A stretch of DNA of 5,146 nucleotides. Origin: Anaerolineae bacterium (GTDB lineage Bacteria; Chloroflexota; Anaerolineae; Aggregatilineales; UBA2796). Each line of letters opens with the position of its first letter. The first letter of the stretch is position 1. This document shows, in pieces, positions 1 to 5,146 of this stretch. The DNA is taken from assembly GCA_020851855.1 (NCBI GenBank), contig JADZBY010000433.1, forward strand, positions 1-5,146. The letters are read 5' to 3'. The notes under the pieces are model-generated. The model was not told the DNA's origin and did no database searches. It saw nothing but the letters and a program-made list of their open reading frames with translations. The position numbers were made by a program, and so were the translations under genes.

Positions 1-108
1 GTGCTCGCGCATCGCCGCGATCACTTTGCGGCCCAATCCGGGCAGGCGGCTGATGTCGAGCGGATCGCCAGACGGCGACTCGTGTGGGCGTGGGCGAAAG
101 CTGACCAT
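1..108 (-). CDS. Hypothetical protein, N-terminal 36 codons only (runs off left edge)
   Basis: On the minus strand a frame opens with ATG at 108-106 and stays open to position 1, so only the N-terminus is visible. It begins MVSFRPRPHESPSG, then a short stretch reading ISRLPGLGRKVIAAM. The LPGLGRK core resembles the loop of a helix-hairpin-helix DNA-binding motif (LPGVGRK in the endonuclease III family), but one short match at a protein start is not enough to assign a family. An AGGAG-type sequence lies upstream but about 15 bases from the ATG, which is long. An in-frame GTG 13 codons earlier (147-145) is an alternative start. No signal peptide or membrane segment is visible in this frame. The gene follows the peptidase gene in the same direction after 259 bp containing a repeat element, so co-transcription is doubtful. 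That the region is coding is moderately likely; the function is unknown. Confidence 0.45.
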   Translation of the reverse strand, partial: MVSFRPRPHESPSGDPLDISRLPGLGRKVIAAMREH

Positions 109-210
109 GCGTATCCCGGAAGGCTCCTTCCAGCGGCTGTCATGCACTTCGAGCGCCGGGCAATGCGCAGAACAATAACAATGCAGTCAGGGCGCTCACC
201 TCACCCCCCG

Positions 211-263
211 CCCCTCTCCACGACTGCCGGGGTCCCCTCTGGGGTGGCAGTCGTGGAGAGGGG
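211..263. repeat. Perfect 18-bp inverted repeat (left hairpin of the element)
   Basis: CCCCTCTCCACGACTGCC at 211-228 is matched exactly by its reverse complement at 246-263, leaving a 17-base loop. The loop contains CCCC (234-237) and GGGG (241-244), which can extend or compete with the stem. There is no T-run on either strand, so this is not a standard intrinsic terminator. Confidence 0.85.
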
Positions 264-291
264 AGTCCGCACAACCTCTTGCCGCGCTGCT

Positions 292-327
292 CCCCCTCTC
301 TACGCGGTACTCCACGTGGAGAGGGGG
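292..327. repeat. Imperfect hairpin with CCACGTGG palindrome (right hairpin of the element)
   Basis: CCCCCTCTC at 292-300 pairs with GAGAGGGGG at 319-327. Pairing continues imperfectly inward (ACG 302-304 with CGT 315-317). The inner right arm includes the palindrome CCACGTGG at 312-319. It lies about 40 bp past the peptidase stop and could stabilise the mRNA 3' end or hinder the polymerase, but no U-tract follows on the minus strand. Confidence 0.7.
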
Positions 328-367
328 TTGGGGGGTGAGGCGCGAAGTTCTTAACACACTCCAGCCC

Positions 368-1984
368 TCAGCGGCTACGATATACCCACTCGTCAAAGAC
401 GGCATCCAGGTCGTCGCCGGATACTTCCTCGAACACCGCCTGCACATCAGCGGATGTGGCGACCTCGTAGCGGAAACGCTCGACGTACGCGGCCAGCGCG
501 CGCTGCACCATGTCCTGGCCAAGCTGGCGCTCCAACTCCACGATGAACAGCGGCCCCTTGCGGTAGACAATCGCGCCATAGGCAAAGCCGGTGAAGCTGC
601 GCACCGGCAGATCGAGCGCCAGATCGGCCTGCCGCGAGCCGGTGAAACGCGAATAGTCCCGCTCAAAGCCCGCGATGTGCTGCTGTGCGCGCTGCCCGGT
701 CGGGTCCACGTAACGCAGGTAGACGATCTCGGTGTACGAGGTCAGCGCCTCGTCCAGCCACGGATGCTCCACCTGATTGTTGCCGACCAGGGCATAGAAC
801 CACTGGTGGCCGATCTCGTGCGCGATGACGATTTCCAGGAACGGCTCGCCCCGAGTCCAGGCGCGGGCCGCGATCTGCACCAGGCCGGGAAATTCCACGC
901 CGCTCGGCGTCGGGTTCATCACCACGTCCAGCTCGGCGTAAGGATAATCTCCAAAGGCCTCGTTGAACGCCCTGACCGAGTCGGCGGAGAACTGCGCGGC
1001 GTCTTCCGTGCCGTCCGTTTCAAGCGCGGCGCGGTCGCGATAATGGACGATGTTAATGCGCGTGTCGTCCGCCTCGACGGGCGTGATCATGTACCGGGCG
1101 CTGGCCTGGAAAGCGTGATCGCGCATCGGCCCGGTCACGTCACGATAGGTCACCGTGCCGTCATCGTTGGGCGTCGTTTCGACGATCACGCCGCTCATGG
1201 CGGGCGTCATGTCGGCAGGCAAGGTCAGGCGCACGTCGTATAGCCCCGTCTCGGTGAAGGCCGGATCGCCTTGCGGGCTGGGCAGCGTCTCCCACCAGCC
1301 ATCGCCCGGCTCGTACACCGAGAGCGTTGGATACCACGCCGTGGCGGAGATGACCTGATTGACAAAGCCAAAGCGCCCGTAGGACGTGTTCAGTCCACCG
1401 GACATGACGACGGTGAAATCGACGGTCATCTCGGCGGATTCGCCCGGCGCAAGCGGCTCTTCGAGCGGCACATCCATCACCGAGCGCAGCGCGCGCAGCG
1501 ACGGCTCGGCCTCGCGTCCGTCCACCGTCACGCGGGAGACGGTCATGCGTCCGCCGAGCGCCGGGGCGTTTGGATACAGGCGAAACACCACACTGTCGAG
1601 CGTGTCCGGGCTGTGATTCGTATAGCGCACTCGCTCTGCGCCGCGAATCACGGCGTCCGTGCCTGCCCCGTTTGGCTCCAGCGCCACGCGGGCGACGATC
1701 AGGTAGCGGTTGGCGTTGACGAAGTCGTCCACGTCCGAGGCGAACTCCGGCTTCATGGCCTGCCGGTGGATGCTCACCTCGGCCCAATCGACGGCGGGCA
1801 GCACGATGGCCGGGCCAGCCGGGGCCGTGGTCGGCGTAGCGAGCGGCACGGCGGTTTCGGTGGGCGAAAGGGTGGGCGCGGGCTGCAGTGCGGCCTGGGC
1901 GACATTGCCGCACGCCGCCGCGAAAACGAGCAGCGCCAGGCCAAGCCCGGTTGTGAAGATGCGCTGTGTGGCGCTATTTGGCAT
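368..1984 (-). CDS. M1-type zinc metallopeptidase, predicted lipoprotein
   Basis: This 538-residue protein has the zinc signature of M1 (gluzincin) peptidases: H389-E390-I-G-H393, then exactly 18 residues to E412, predicted to bind Zn with E390 as general base. SGVEFPGL (361-368) sits where M1 enzymes carry the GxMEN substrate-binding motif, with E364 in the amine-binding position. Y474 in IVYRKG fits the transition-state tyrosine. The N-terminus has a short basic region, a hydrophobic stretch (residues 13-24) and A-A-A-C25, an acceptable lipobox, followed by a Pro/Thr/Ala-rich linker to about residue 58, so anchoring outside the membrane is likely. Residues about 85-300 would be the beta-rich N-terminal domain and 310-538 the catalytic domain. 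The large C-terminal helical domain of ERAP/PepN-like enzymes is missing, so this is a compact form. The start ATG has only a weak ribosome-binding site (GGACGG). It lies 64 bp downstream of the reductase gene. Substrate unknown; family assignment is secure. Confidence 0.93.
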   Translation of the reverse strand: MPNSATQRIFTTGLGLALLVFAAACGNVAQAALQPAPTLSPTETAVPLATPTTAPAGPAIVLPAVDWAEVSIHRQAMKPEFASDVDDFVNANRYLIVARVALEPNGAGTDAVIRGAERVRYTNHSPDTLDSVVFRLYPNAPALGGRMTVSRVTVDGREAEPSLRALRSVMDVPLEEPLAPGESAEMTVDFTVVMSGGLNTSYGRFGFVNQVISATAWYPTLSVYEPGDGWWETLPSPQGDPAFTETGLYDVRLTLPADMTPAMSGVIVETTPNDDGTVTYRDVTGPMRDHAFQASARYMITPVEADDTRINIVHYRDRAALETDGTEDAAQFSADSVRAFNEAFGDYPYAELDVVMNPTPSGVEFPGLVQIAARAWTRGEPFLEIVIAHEIGHQWFYALVGNNQVEHPWLDEALTSYTEIVYLRYVDPTGQRAQQHIAGFERDYSRFTGSRQADLALDLPVRSFTGFAYGAIVYRKGPLFIVELERQLGQDMVQRALAAYVERFRYEVATSADVQAVFEEVSGDDLDAVFDEWVYRSR

Positions 1985-2048
1985 AGAGTGTTTCAGCCGT
2001 CCGTTTCATGAACTGTACCAATACTCCCCCGATAGTCGCACGTCGCGC

Positions 2049-2987
2049 CTACTGCGGCAAGCCCTCGTTGAGCAGCGCCATGTGTTCGGGCGTGAGGCGC
2101 ACATTGACCGCCGCGAGATTCTCGTCAAGCTGTTCGGGCGTTGACGCGGCGATGAGCGGCAGCACAGGCGGCGTCGAGTTCAACATCCAGGCGATGATCA
2201 GCGTATTCGGGCTGATCTTCAGTTCGCGCGCCATGTCGAGCAGCCGGGCCAAGCGCGCCTCGTTGATGGCCGTCTCGTAGCCTTCGCGCGGGCGGTCCGG
2301 GCGCGTATAGCCGCCGCCCAGCAGCACCGAATAGGCCAGGATGGTGATTCCCTCTTCCGCCGCCAGATGGAGCAGGTCATTGTCCAGCGCCACCTGGTTG
2401 CCGCCCGCGAAACGCGCGCCCGGCTCCGGGCGCAGGTAGGTGTGGCGCTGCTGGATGCACTGGATGGACGCCCAGTTGTGGCGGCGGCACACGTCAATGG
2501 CCTTCATCAGCCGCCACGGGCGGTAATTCGACACGCCCACGAAGCGCACTTTGCCCGCCTGCACCAGCCGGTCGAACGCCTCGAACGTCTCATCCAGCGG
2601 CGTGGTCCGGTCATCCACGTGCGCGTAGTACAGGTCAATGGTATCCGTCCGAAGGCGCTTCAGGCTGTGTTCCGCCTGGTGCGCGATCTGCGCCGCACTC
2701 AGCCCGACGCCGTCCGGCATGGGGAAGCCCACCTTCGTGGCCAGGAAAATCTTGCCCCGGTTGCGGCGCGCCTTCATCCACTGGCCGAGCAGCGCCTCGG
2801 ACTCGCCGCCCTGGCCGCGCCACGTCGCGTAGATATTCGCCGTGTCCACAAAATCGCCGCCCGCATCGACGAAACGGTCCAGCAAGTGCTCGGACATGTC
2901 GCCGGGCGTCGTCGTGCCAAAATACATCGCACCGAGGCACAGTGCGGAGACACTCTCGCCCGTGCGGCCAAGCGCCATCTTCTCCAT
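2049..2987 (-). CDS. Aldo/keto reductase
   Basis: This 312-residue protein is a full-length member of the aldo/keto reductase superfamily, cytosolic (beta/alpha)8-barrel enzymes that reduce carbonyls with NADPH or the reverse. It opens with LGRTGESVSALCLGAMYFG, typical of the AKR first strand region. The catalytic tetrad is complete: D48 and Y53 in DTANIY, K85 in LATKVG and H123 in YYAHVDD. GVSNY (151-155) is the conserved strand-5 motif. AASTPEQLDEN (280-290) is in the cofactor-phosphate-binding segment. Its general look is that of the YajO/aryl-alcohol-dehydrogenase-like group, but the substrate cannot be read from sequence. The start is well supported: GGAAGGAG at 2994-3001 ends six bases before the ATG. 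It is transcribed away from the acidic-protein gene and may be the first gene of a two-gene unit with the downstream peptidase. The 64-bp gap leaves room for a separate promoter, and the biochemical link between the two is not evident. Confidence 0.95.
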   Translation of the reverse strand: MEKMALGRTGESVSALCLGAMYFGTTTPGDMSEHLLDRFVDAGGDFVDTANIYATWRGQGGESEALLGQWMKARRNRGKIFLATKVGFPMPDGVGLSAAQIAHQAEHSLKRLRTDTIDLYYAHVDDRTTPLDETFEAFDRLVQAGKVRFVGVSNYRPWRLMKAIDVCRRHNWASIQCIQQRHTYLRPEPGARFAGGNQVALDNDLLHLAAEEGITILAYSVLLGGGYTRPDRPREGYETAINEARLARLLDMARELKISPNTLIIAWMLNSTPPVLPLIAASTPEQLDENLAAVNVRLTPEHMALLNEGLPQ

Positions 2988-2993
2988 CCGCGA

Positions 2994-3001
2994 CTCCTTC
3001 C
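2994..3001 (-). promoter_or_regulatory. Ribosome-binding site of the aldo/keto reductase gene
   Basis: The minus strand reads GGAAGGAG here, a strong Shine-Dalgarno match, with TCGCGG separating it from the ATG. It fixes the start at 2987 and argues against any upstream extension. Confidence 0.8.
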
Positions 3002-3032
3002 GTCATTGCAGCGCCAAACACTTCCAGCATCG

Positions 3033-3061
3033 AGCATCGCGCATTTTGGGCGGGCCGTCAA
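3033..3061 (-). promoter_or_regulatory. Possible sigma-70-type promoter for the aldo/keto reductase gene
   Basis: On the minus strand TTGACG (3061-3056), five of six bases of the -35 consensus, is followed after 17 bases by GATGCT (3038-3033), a poor three-of-six match to the -10 consensus. The -10 candidate lies within a tandem duplicated heptamer AGCATCG (3026-3032 and 3033-3039, plus-strand reading). The spacing and the location about 45 bp ahead of the start codon fit a promoter, but the weak -10 keeps this tentative. Confidence 0.3.
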
Positions 3062-3147
3062 TGCGCGGTTCCGGGTTGAATCTTCCCCACACGGCCATTC
3101 AGCGCTAGACTCAAGGTTCTACGCCGGGGCAGGGACGGAGCAACAAG

Positions 3148-3510
3148 ATGAAGCCCGAATCCGACGACAACGAGCGCGATCCGCTGTGGGATGACCAGTG
3201 GTTTGACGAGTTCTCGGAGATGGCCGACCGCCGCCTGGGCGATGGCTCGGCCTGTGAACAGATTCACCCGATTGTCGAAGCCTGGTTTGCGGCATTGAAC
3301 GAAGAAGAGCCGCCGCCCCTGCGCCCGTCTGTCGAGCAGGCGTTGTCCTGCCTGGCTACCGAAGTGCTCAACGCGACGCCGCCCGCCATCCTCGATACGC
3401 TGGTCGCCCACAACGACGAGGATGAAGTCGCCGACTGGGTAGTTCAGGTGCTGGCCATCGGCAAGGCGTTTCAACAGGCGCTCGACGCAGGCGACCTGGA
3501 CGACATTTAG
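3148..3510 (+). CDS. Very acidic hypothetical protein, 120 residues
   Basis: I do not recognise this protein. It is soluble, with no signal peptide or membrane span, and strikingly acidic: 29 Asp/Glu against 6 Lys/Arg in 120 residues. The first 35 residues are Asp-rich and polar with three Trp (W14, W18, then W46 further on). A short PPP (55-57) divides the protein, and the remainder (about 60-120) looks mostly helical, containing the stretch DEVADWVVQVLAIGKAFQQA. Two cysteines (C36, C68) form no recognisable metal motif. The reality of the gene is supported by GGAG at 3137-3140 seven bases before the ATG and by heavy G/C use at third positions. The antisense frame over the same bases lacks both. 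It is the only plus-strand gene, diverging from the reductase and ending 21 bp before the stop of the TPR gene, so it is probably its own transcription unit. Acidic helical proteins of this size can be binding partners or inhibitors, but that is speculation. Confidence 0.75.
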   Translation: MKPESDDNERDPLWDDQWFDEFSEMADRRLGDGSACEQIHPIVEAWFAALNEEEPPPLRPSVEQALSCLATEVLNATPPAILDTLVAHNDEDEVADWVVQVLAIGKAFQQALDAGDLDDI

Positions 3511-3531
3511 GCCACATCCGGACGAGAACGC
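3511..3531. other. Convergent 21-bp gap, no clear terminator
   Basis: The acidic-protein gene and the TPR gene converge here. TCCGG at 3517-3521 can pair with CCGGA at 3536-3540 across a 14-base loop, reaching into the TPR coding end. There is no T-run on either side, so I do not call an intrinsic terminator. Overlapping 3' transcripts are likely. Confidence 0.35.
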
Positions 3532-4815
3532 TCACCCGGAGCGGTCGAGTTCCGCCTTGCGCCGCTCGATCTCGGCCTGAACCGCCGCGATGACCCGGTC
3601 CAGCAGTTCCGACGGCGCGGCGTCCTTGAGCCGGTTCAAGCCGCCCAGGAACACATTGAGCCGGTCGGCGCTGGGCGCGGTGGAAAAGGCCAGTTGCAGG
3701 TGTTTGCGCACCTCGTCGGCGTTGCCCAGGAATGCCTGCGCCGTGACCATATCGAAGCGCGCCCAATAATCGTGCGGCTTGTCGTCCAGGTTGCGCGCCG
3801 CCGCTTCCACCGCGCGCTGGAAATACTCGCGCGCCCTCGTCATGTTGCGCTGTTGGGCGTGCAGGATCGCCAGATTGTTGAACGGATACGACGATTTGCG
3901 GCCCGTCGCTTCGATGGCCTGCTCATAGGCGGCGATGGCGTCCGCAATGCGCCCCTGCTTCTGGTACAGGCCGCCCAGCGCGCCGCTCCACGACTCGCCG
4001 TCGATGTCGAGCAGGCCGGGGTTGTAACGCAGCGCCTCGCGGAAGTAGCCCTCGGCCTTGTAGTAATAATCCTGCTGCTCGGCGCGCGTCTGGGCCTGAT
4101 CGCCCTTCTTGCGATAGGCGTAGGCCAGCGCCGCCTGGGCCGCCGGAAGGCGCATGTTCTCGTCGGTGCTGTTGGCCCCGGCATCGGTCAGGTAGCGGAT
4201 GGCCGCGTCGTAGTCGCCTATCTGGATGCATAGCTCGCCCATGAAGTAGTTGATGGCGCGGTTCTGCGGGTCTTTGGTCCAGGCCTGCTTCAAGGCGTCC
4301 ATCGCCGCGCCCAGGTTGCGGGCGTCCATCTGCTGCTTGCCAAGCTGGAGCAGCGTCAGCGCCTCGATGGAGCGGTCGCCGCGCGCGCGTATCTCTTCCG
4401 CATTGGCCTCGACGCGCGCCTCGAAGGTCTTGAGCGATTCCAGCGCCTTGTTCATCTCGTCCTCGTACCGGCGGCGCGCCTGGCTGAAATCGCGCATACC
4501 GCCGATGCCGATCAACGCGCCGAGCACGCCGATCAGGGCCAGGATGATGGTGAGCAGCGTGCCGAGGCCCTCGATCACGCCCAGGATCGTATTGGCCGAT
4601 TCGACGGCTTTGCTGGCATCCTCGGCGGTGCGCTGCGCGTAATCCAGGATCGTCTCCGGGGCCATTCCATCCGGGTTCGGGCCTGGCGCGGTGGGCGTTG
4701 GCCCGGCGTCCGGCCCCTGGGCGCGTACGGCGTTCAGGCCCGGCGACGCAGCGAGCATGACCAGCGCGAGCAGCCCCAGCGCAACCACGAAGGCAAGCCC
4801 AGATTTGCATCGCAT
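3532..4815 (-). CDS. Membrane-anchored TPR-repeat protein with N-terminal signal sequence
   Basis: The protein is 427 residues from the ATG at 4815. Residues 1-32 form a classical signal sequence: basic start MRCK, a long Leu/Val/Ala core, and a V-R-A cleavage site before Q33. A Pro/Gly-rich linker (33-50) follows, then a helical stretch (52-80). A strong transmembrane segment spans about 84-105 and is followed by basic residues (R108, R114-R116), suggesting the C-terminal part is cytoplasmic if the signal is cleaved. Residues 108-147 look like a charged coiled coil. From about 150 to 382 there are roughly six TPR-type helical pairs, including ALTLLQLGKQQMDARNLGAA, YFMGELCIQIGDYDAAIRYL, LGGLYQKQGRIADAIAAYEQA and NNLAILHAQQRNMTRAREYF. 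TPRs bind protein partners, so a scaffold role is expected. An open frame extends upstream to 5004, but that part is Arg-rich, overlaps the neighbouring gene and has no better start; AGGA about eight bases before 4815 supports the shorter form. It lies 29 bp after the upstream gene, probably in one operon. Confidence 0.88.
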   Translation of the reverse strand: MRCKSGLAFVVALGLLALVMLAASPGLNAVRAQGPDAGPTPTAPGPNPDGMAPETILDYAQRTAEDASKAVESANTILGVIEGLGTLLTIILALIGVLGALIGIGGMRDFSQARRRYEDEMNKALESLKTFEARVEANAEEIRARGDRSIEALTLLQLGKQQMDARNLGAAMDALKQAWTKDPQNRAINYFMGELCIQIGDYDAAIRYLTDAGANSTDENMRLPAAQAALAYAYRKKGDQAQTRAEQQDYYYKAEGYFREALRYNPGLLDIDGESWSGALGGLYQKQGRIADAIAAYEQAIEATGRKSSYPFNNLAILHAQQRNMTRAREYFQRAVEAAARNLDDKPHDYWARFDMVTAQAFLGNADEVRKHLQLAFSTAPSADRLNVFLGGLNRLKDAAPSELLDRVIAAVQAEIERRKAELDRSG

Positions 4816-4844
4816 CGTCCCGTCCTCGCTCTTTCTCGCGGCGG

Positions 4845-5146
4845 TTATCCCGCAGGCGTCGGCTCGATGTTCAGGCTGAAATCGACAAAGGATGTCGTCG
4901 CCGCGTGCACGGTGACGCGCTGTGTGTAGCGCTCGCCGTCGATGCTGACCGCGACGGTGTAATCGCCCGCCGGCACGTCGCCAATGACGAAATTCTCGCG
5001 CCACACGTCATCGGGCACGACGTGCCAGCGCGCCTGCCCGGCGAACCACCGCGCCTCGACATACGTCGTCGTGGTGTCCACCACACGCCCATTCTGGTAC
5101 AGCGTGACCGTCACATCCTGCACCGGCTGGCCGTTTTCGCGCACGA
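4845..5146 (-). CDS. Protein with C-terminal carboxypeptidase-regulatory-like (beta-sandwich) domain, partial
   Basis: Only the last 99 full codons are in the window. The frame is open to the right edge, and the GTG at 5144-5142 is most likely an internal valine, not a start. The visible part begins VRENGQPVQDVTVTLYQNG, the typical first strands of prealbumin-like carboxypeptidase-regulatory or CnaB-type domains, where a G-x-P-x-x-x-V-x-V-x-L-Y pattern is common. It ends with GDVPAGDYTVAVSIDG and TQRVTVHAATTSFVDFSL, the usual closing strands (the P-A-G-x-Y-T-V turn plus a final self-paired strand). The insert between, with ARWFAGQARWHVVPDD, is unusually Trp-rich. Such domains are frequent at the ends of secreted enzymes and surface proteins, including cell-wall peptidases, but the N-terminal part that would tell is missing. 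It is followed after 29 bp by the TPR gene in the same direction, so one transcript is likely. Confidence 0.8.
   Translation of the reverse strand, partial: VRENGQPVQDVTVTLYQNGRVVDTTTTYVEARWFAGQARWHVVPDDVWRENFVIGDVPAGDYTVAVSIDGERYTQRVTVHAATTSFVDFSLNIEPTPAG

Larger units (their letters stand above)
199..340. repeat. MITE/REPIN-like repeat element with inverted termini
   Basis: The ends are inverted copies: CCTCACCCCCC at 199-209 and its reverse complement at 330-340. The match continues inward through GCCCCTCTCCACG (210-222) against AACCCCCTCTCCACG read from the other end, giving about 24-26 bp of near-perfect terminal inverted repeat. A 12-base core, CCCCTCTCCACG, occurs four times in alternating orientation: 211-222 forward, 252-263 reverse, 293-304 forward with one mismatch, and 315-326 reverse. 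The element is too short to encode a protein, so if mobile it would depend on a transposase elsewhere. Flanking target-site duplication is not convincing: GGCGC occurs at 191-195 and at 339-343, but the second copy overlaps the terminus. Elements with this C-rich signature are common between genes in some Chloroflexota and related genomes, as I recall them. The structure is directly seen; mobility is inferred. Confidence 0.75.
109..367. other. Intergenic region holding a repeat element
   Basis: No convincing gene lies between the stop of the M1-type peptidase gene and the start of the left-edge gene. Most of it (199-340) is a repeat element described separately. The rest, 109-198, includes a small A/T-richer patch around 167-185, a 14-base imperfect palindrome GGAAGGCTCCTTCC at 118-131 overlapping the presumed ribosome-binding site of the left-edge gene, and a 19-codon minus-strand frame at 140-199. 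I do not see a clear -35/-10 pair. No hairpin followed by a T-run is present after the peptidase stop, so the hairpins of the repeat may be the only structural barrier to read-through. Confidence 0.6.
2988..3147. other. Divergent intergenic region between reductase and acidic-protein genes
   Basis: This 160-bp gap separates two genes read outward, so both promoters should lie here. The reductase side has a TTGACG-containing candidate. On the plus side TAGACT at 3106-3111 is a four-of-six -10 match about 37 bp before the ATG, but I see no acceptable -35 at the right distance. TTGAAT at 3076-3081 is too far upstream. No clear operator palindrome is seen other than the duplicated AGCATCG heptamer. 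Confidence 0.5.

Noticed and set aside
199..340. CRISPR array from the recurring 12-base core
   Set aside because: The copies alternate in orientation, are unevenly spaced and form hairpins. There are no uniform direct repeats with unique spacers.
1..354. Plus-strand open frame from the left edge through the repeat
   Set aside because: Its second half translates the repeat element and its first half is opposite a better minus-strand frame. It shows no recognisable domain.
335..1243. Long plus-strand open frame of about 300 codons
   Set aside because: It lies opposite the M1-type peptidase gene, which has an unmistakable catalytic motif. The frame is Arg/His/Val-rich, as expected for the antisense of GC-rich coding DNA, and has no family features.
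1974..2009. Eleven-residue minus-strand frame MKRTAETLYAK overlapping the peptidase start
   Set aside because: It could be a leader peptide coupled to the peptidase start, but the Shine-Dalgarno-like GGGGGAG is about 15 bases away and such short frames are frequent by chance.
2367..3194. Long plus-strand open frame crossing the reductase and the intergenic region
   Set aside because: It is antisense to the aldo/keto reductase with intact tetrad and continues into the start of the acidic gene. Its composition is that of a shadow frame.
3058..3474. Minus-strand frame of 138 codons opposite the acidic gene
   Set aside because: It has no ribosome-binding site, and third-position G/C preference and the Shine-Dalgarno favour the plus-strand frame.
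3517..3540. TCCGG/CCGGA inverted repeat between the converging genes as a bidirectional terminator
   Set aside because: The stem is only 5 bp with a 14-base loop and lacks a T-run on either strand.
4816..5004. 63-codon N-terminal extension of the TPR protein
   Set aside because: The extension is Arg/His-rich, overlaps the preceding gene in another frame, and would bury a textbook signal sequence. The ATG at 4815 has its own ribosome-binding site.

Overview
The window is a GC-rich bacterial chromosome segment with strong G/C preference at third codon positions. The lipoprotein and TPR-protein styles and the C-rich/G-rich repeat element (CCTCACCCCCC...CCCCTCTCC) resemble what is seen in Chloroflexota such as Anaerolineae. 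That placement is an impression from family resemblance, not a computed result. No rRNA, tRNA, CRISPR, integrase or transposase is visible.

Layout, left to right. (1) Positions 1-108 hold the first 36 codons of a minus-strand gene that leaves the window. (2) Positions 109-367 carry no confident gene; 199-340 is a compact repeat of about 142 bp with inverted termini and two internal hairpins (MITE/REPIN-like). (3) Positions 368-1984 (minus) encode a 538-residue gluzincin metallopeptidase of the M1 type, predicted to be a surface lipoprotein. (4) Positions 2049-2987 (minus) encode a 312-residue aldo/keto reductase with an intact catalytic tetrad, 64 bp upstream of the peptidase and possibly co-transcribed with it. 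(5) Positions 2988-3147 are a divergent intergenic region. (6) Positions 3148-3510 (plus) encode a very acidic 120-residue protein I do not recognise, the only plus-strand gene. (7) Positions 3532-4815 (minus) encode a 427-residue signal-peptide, single-membrane-span, TPR-repeat protein, converging on the acidic gene with only 21 bp between stops. (8) Positions 4845-5146 (minus) encode the C-terminus of a protein ending in a beta-sandwich domain like those of the carboxypeptidase-regulatory/CnaB class. It lies 29 bp upstream of the TPR gene and is probably in the same operon.

Functionally, three of the five products whose nature can be judged have cell-envelope features: the lipoprotein peptidase, the membrane-anchored TPR scaffold and the probable surface beta-sandwich protein. 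The aldo/keto reductase is a cytosolic redox enzyme with no visible link to them. I see no assembled defence, secretion or biosynthetic system. The most unusual items are the 142-bp repeat element, the TPR membrane protein and the unassigned acidic protein.
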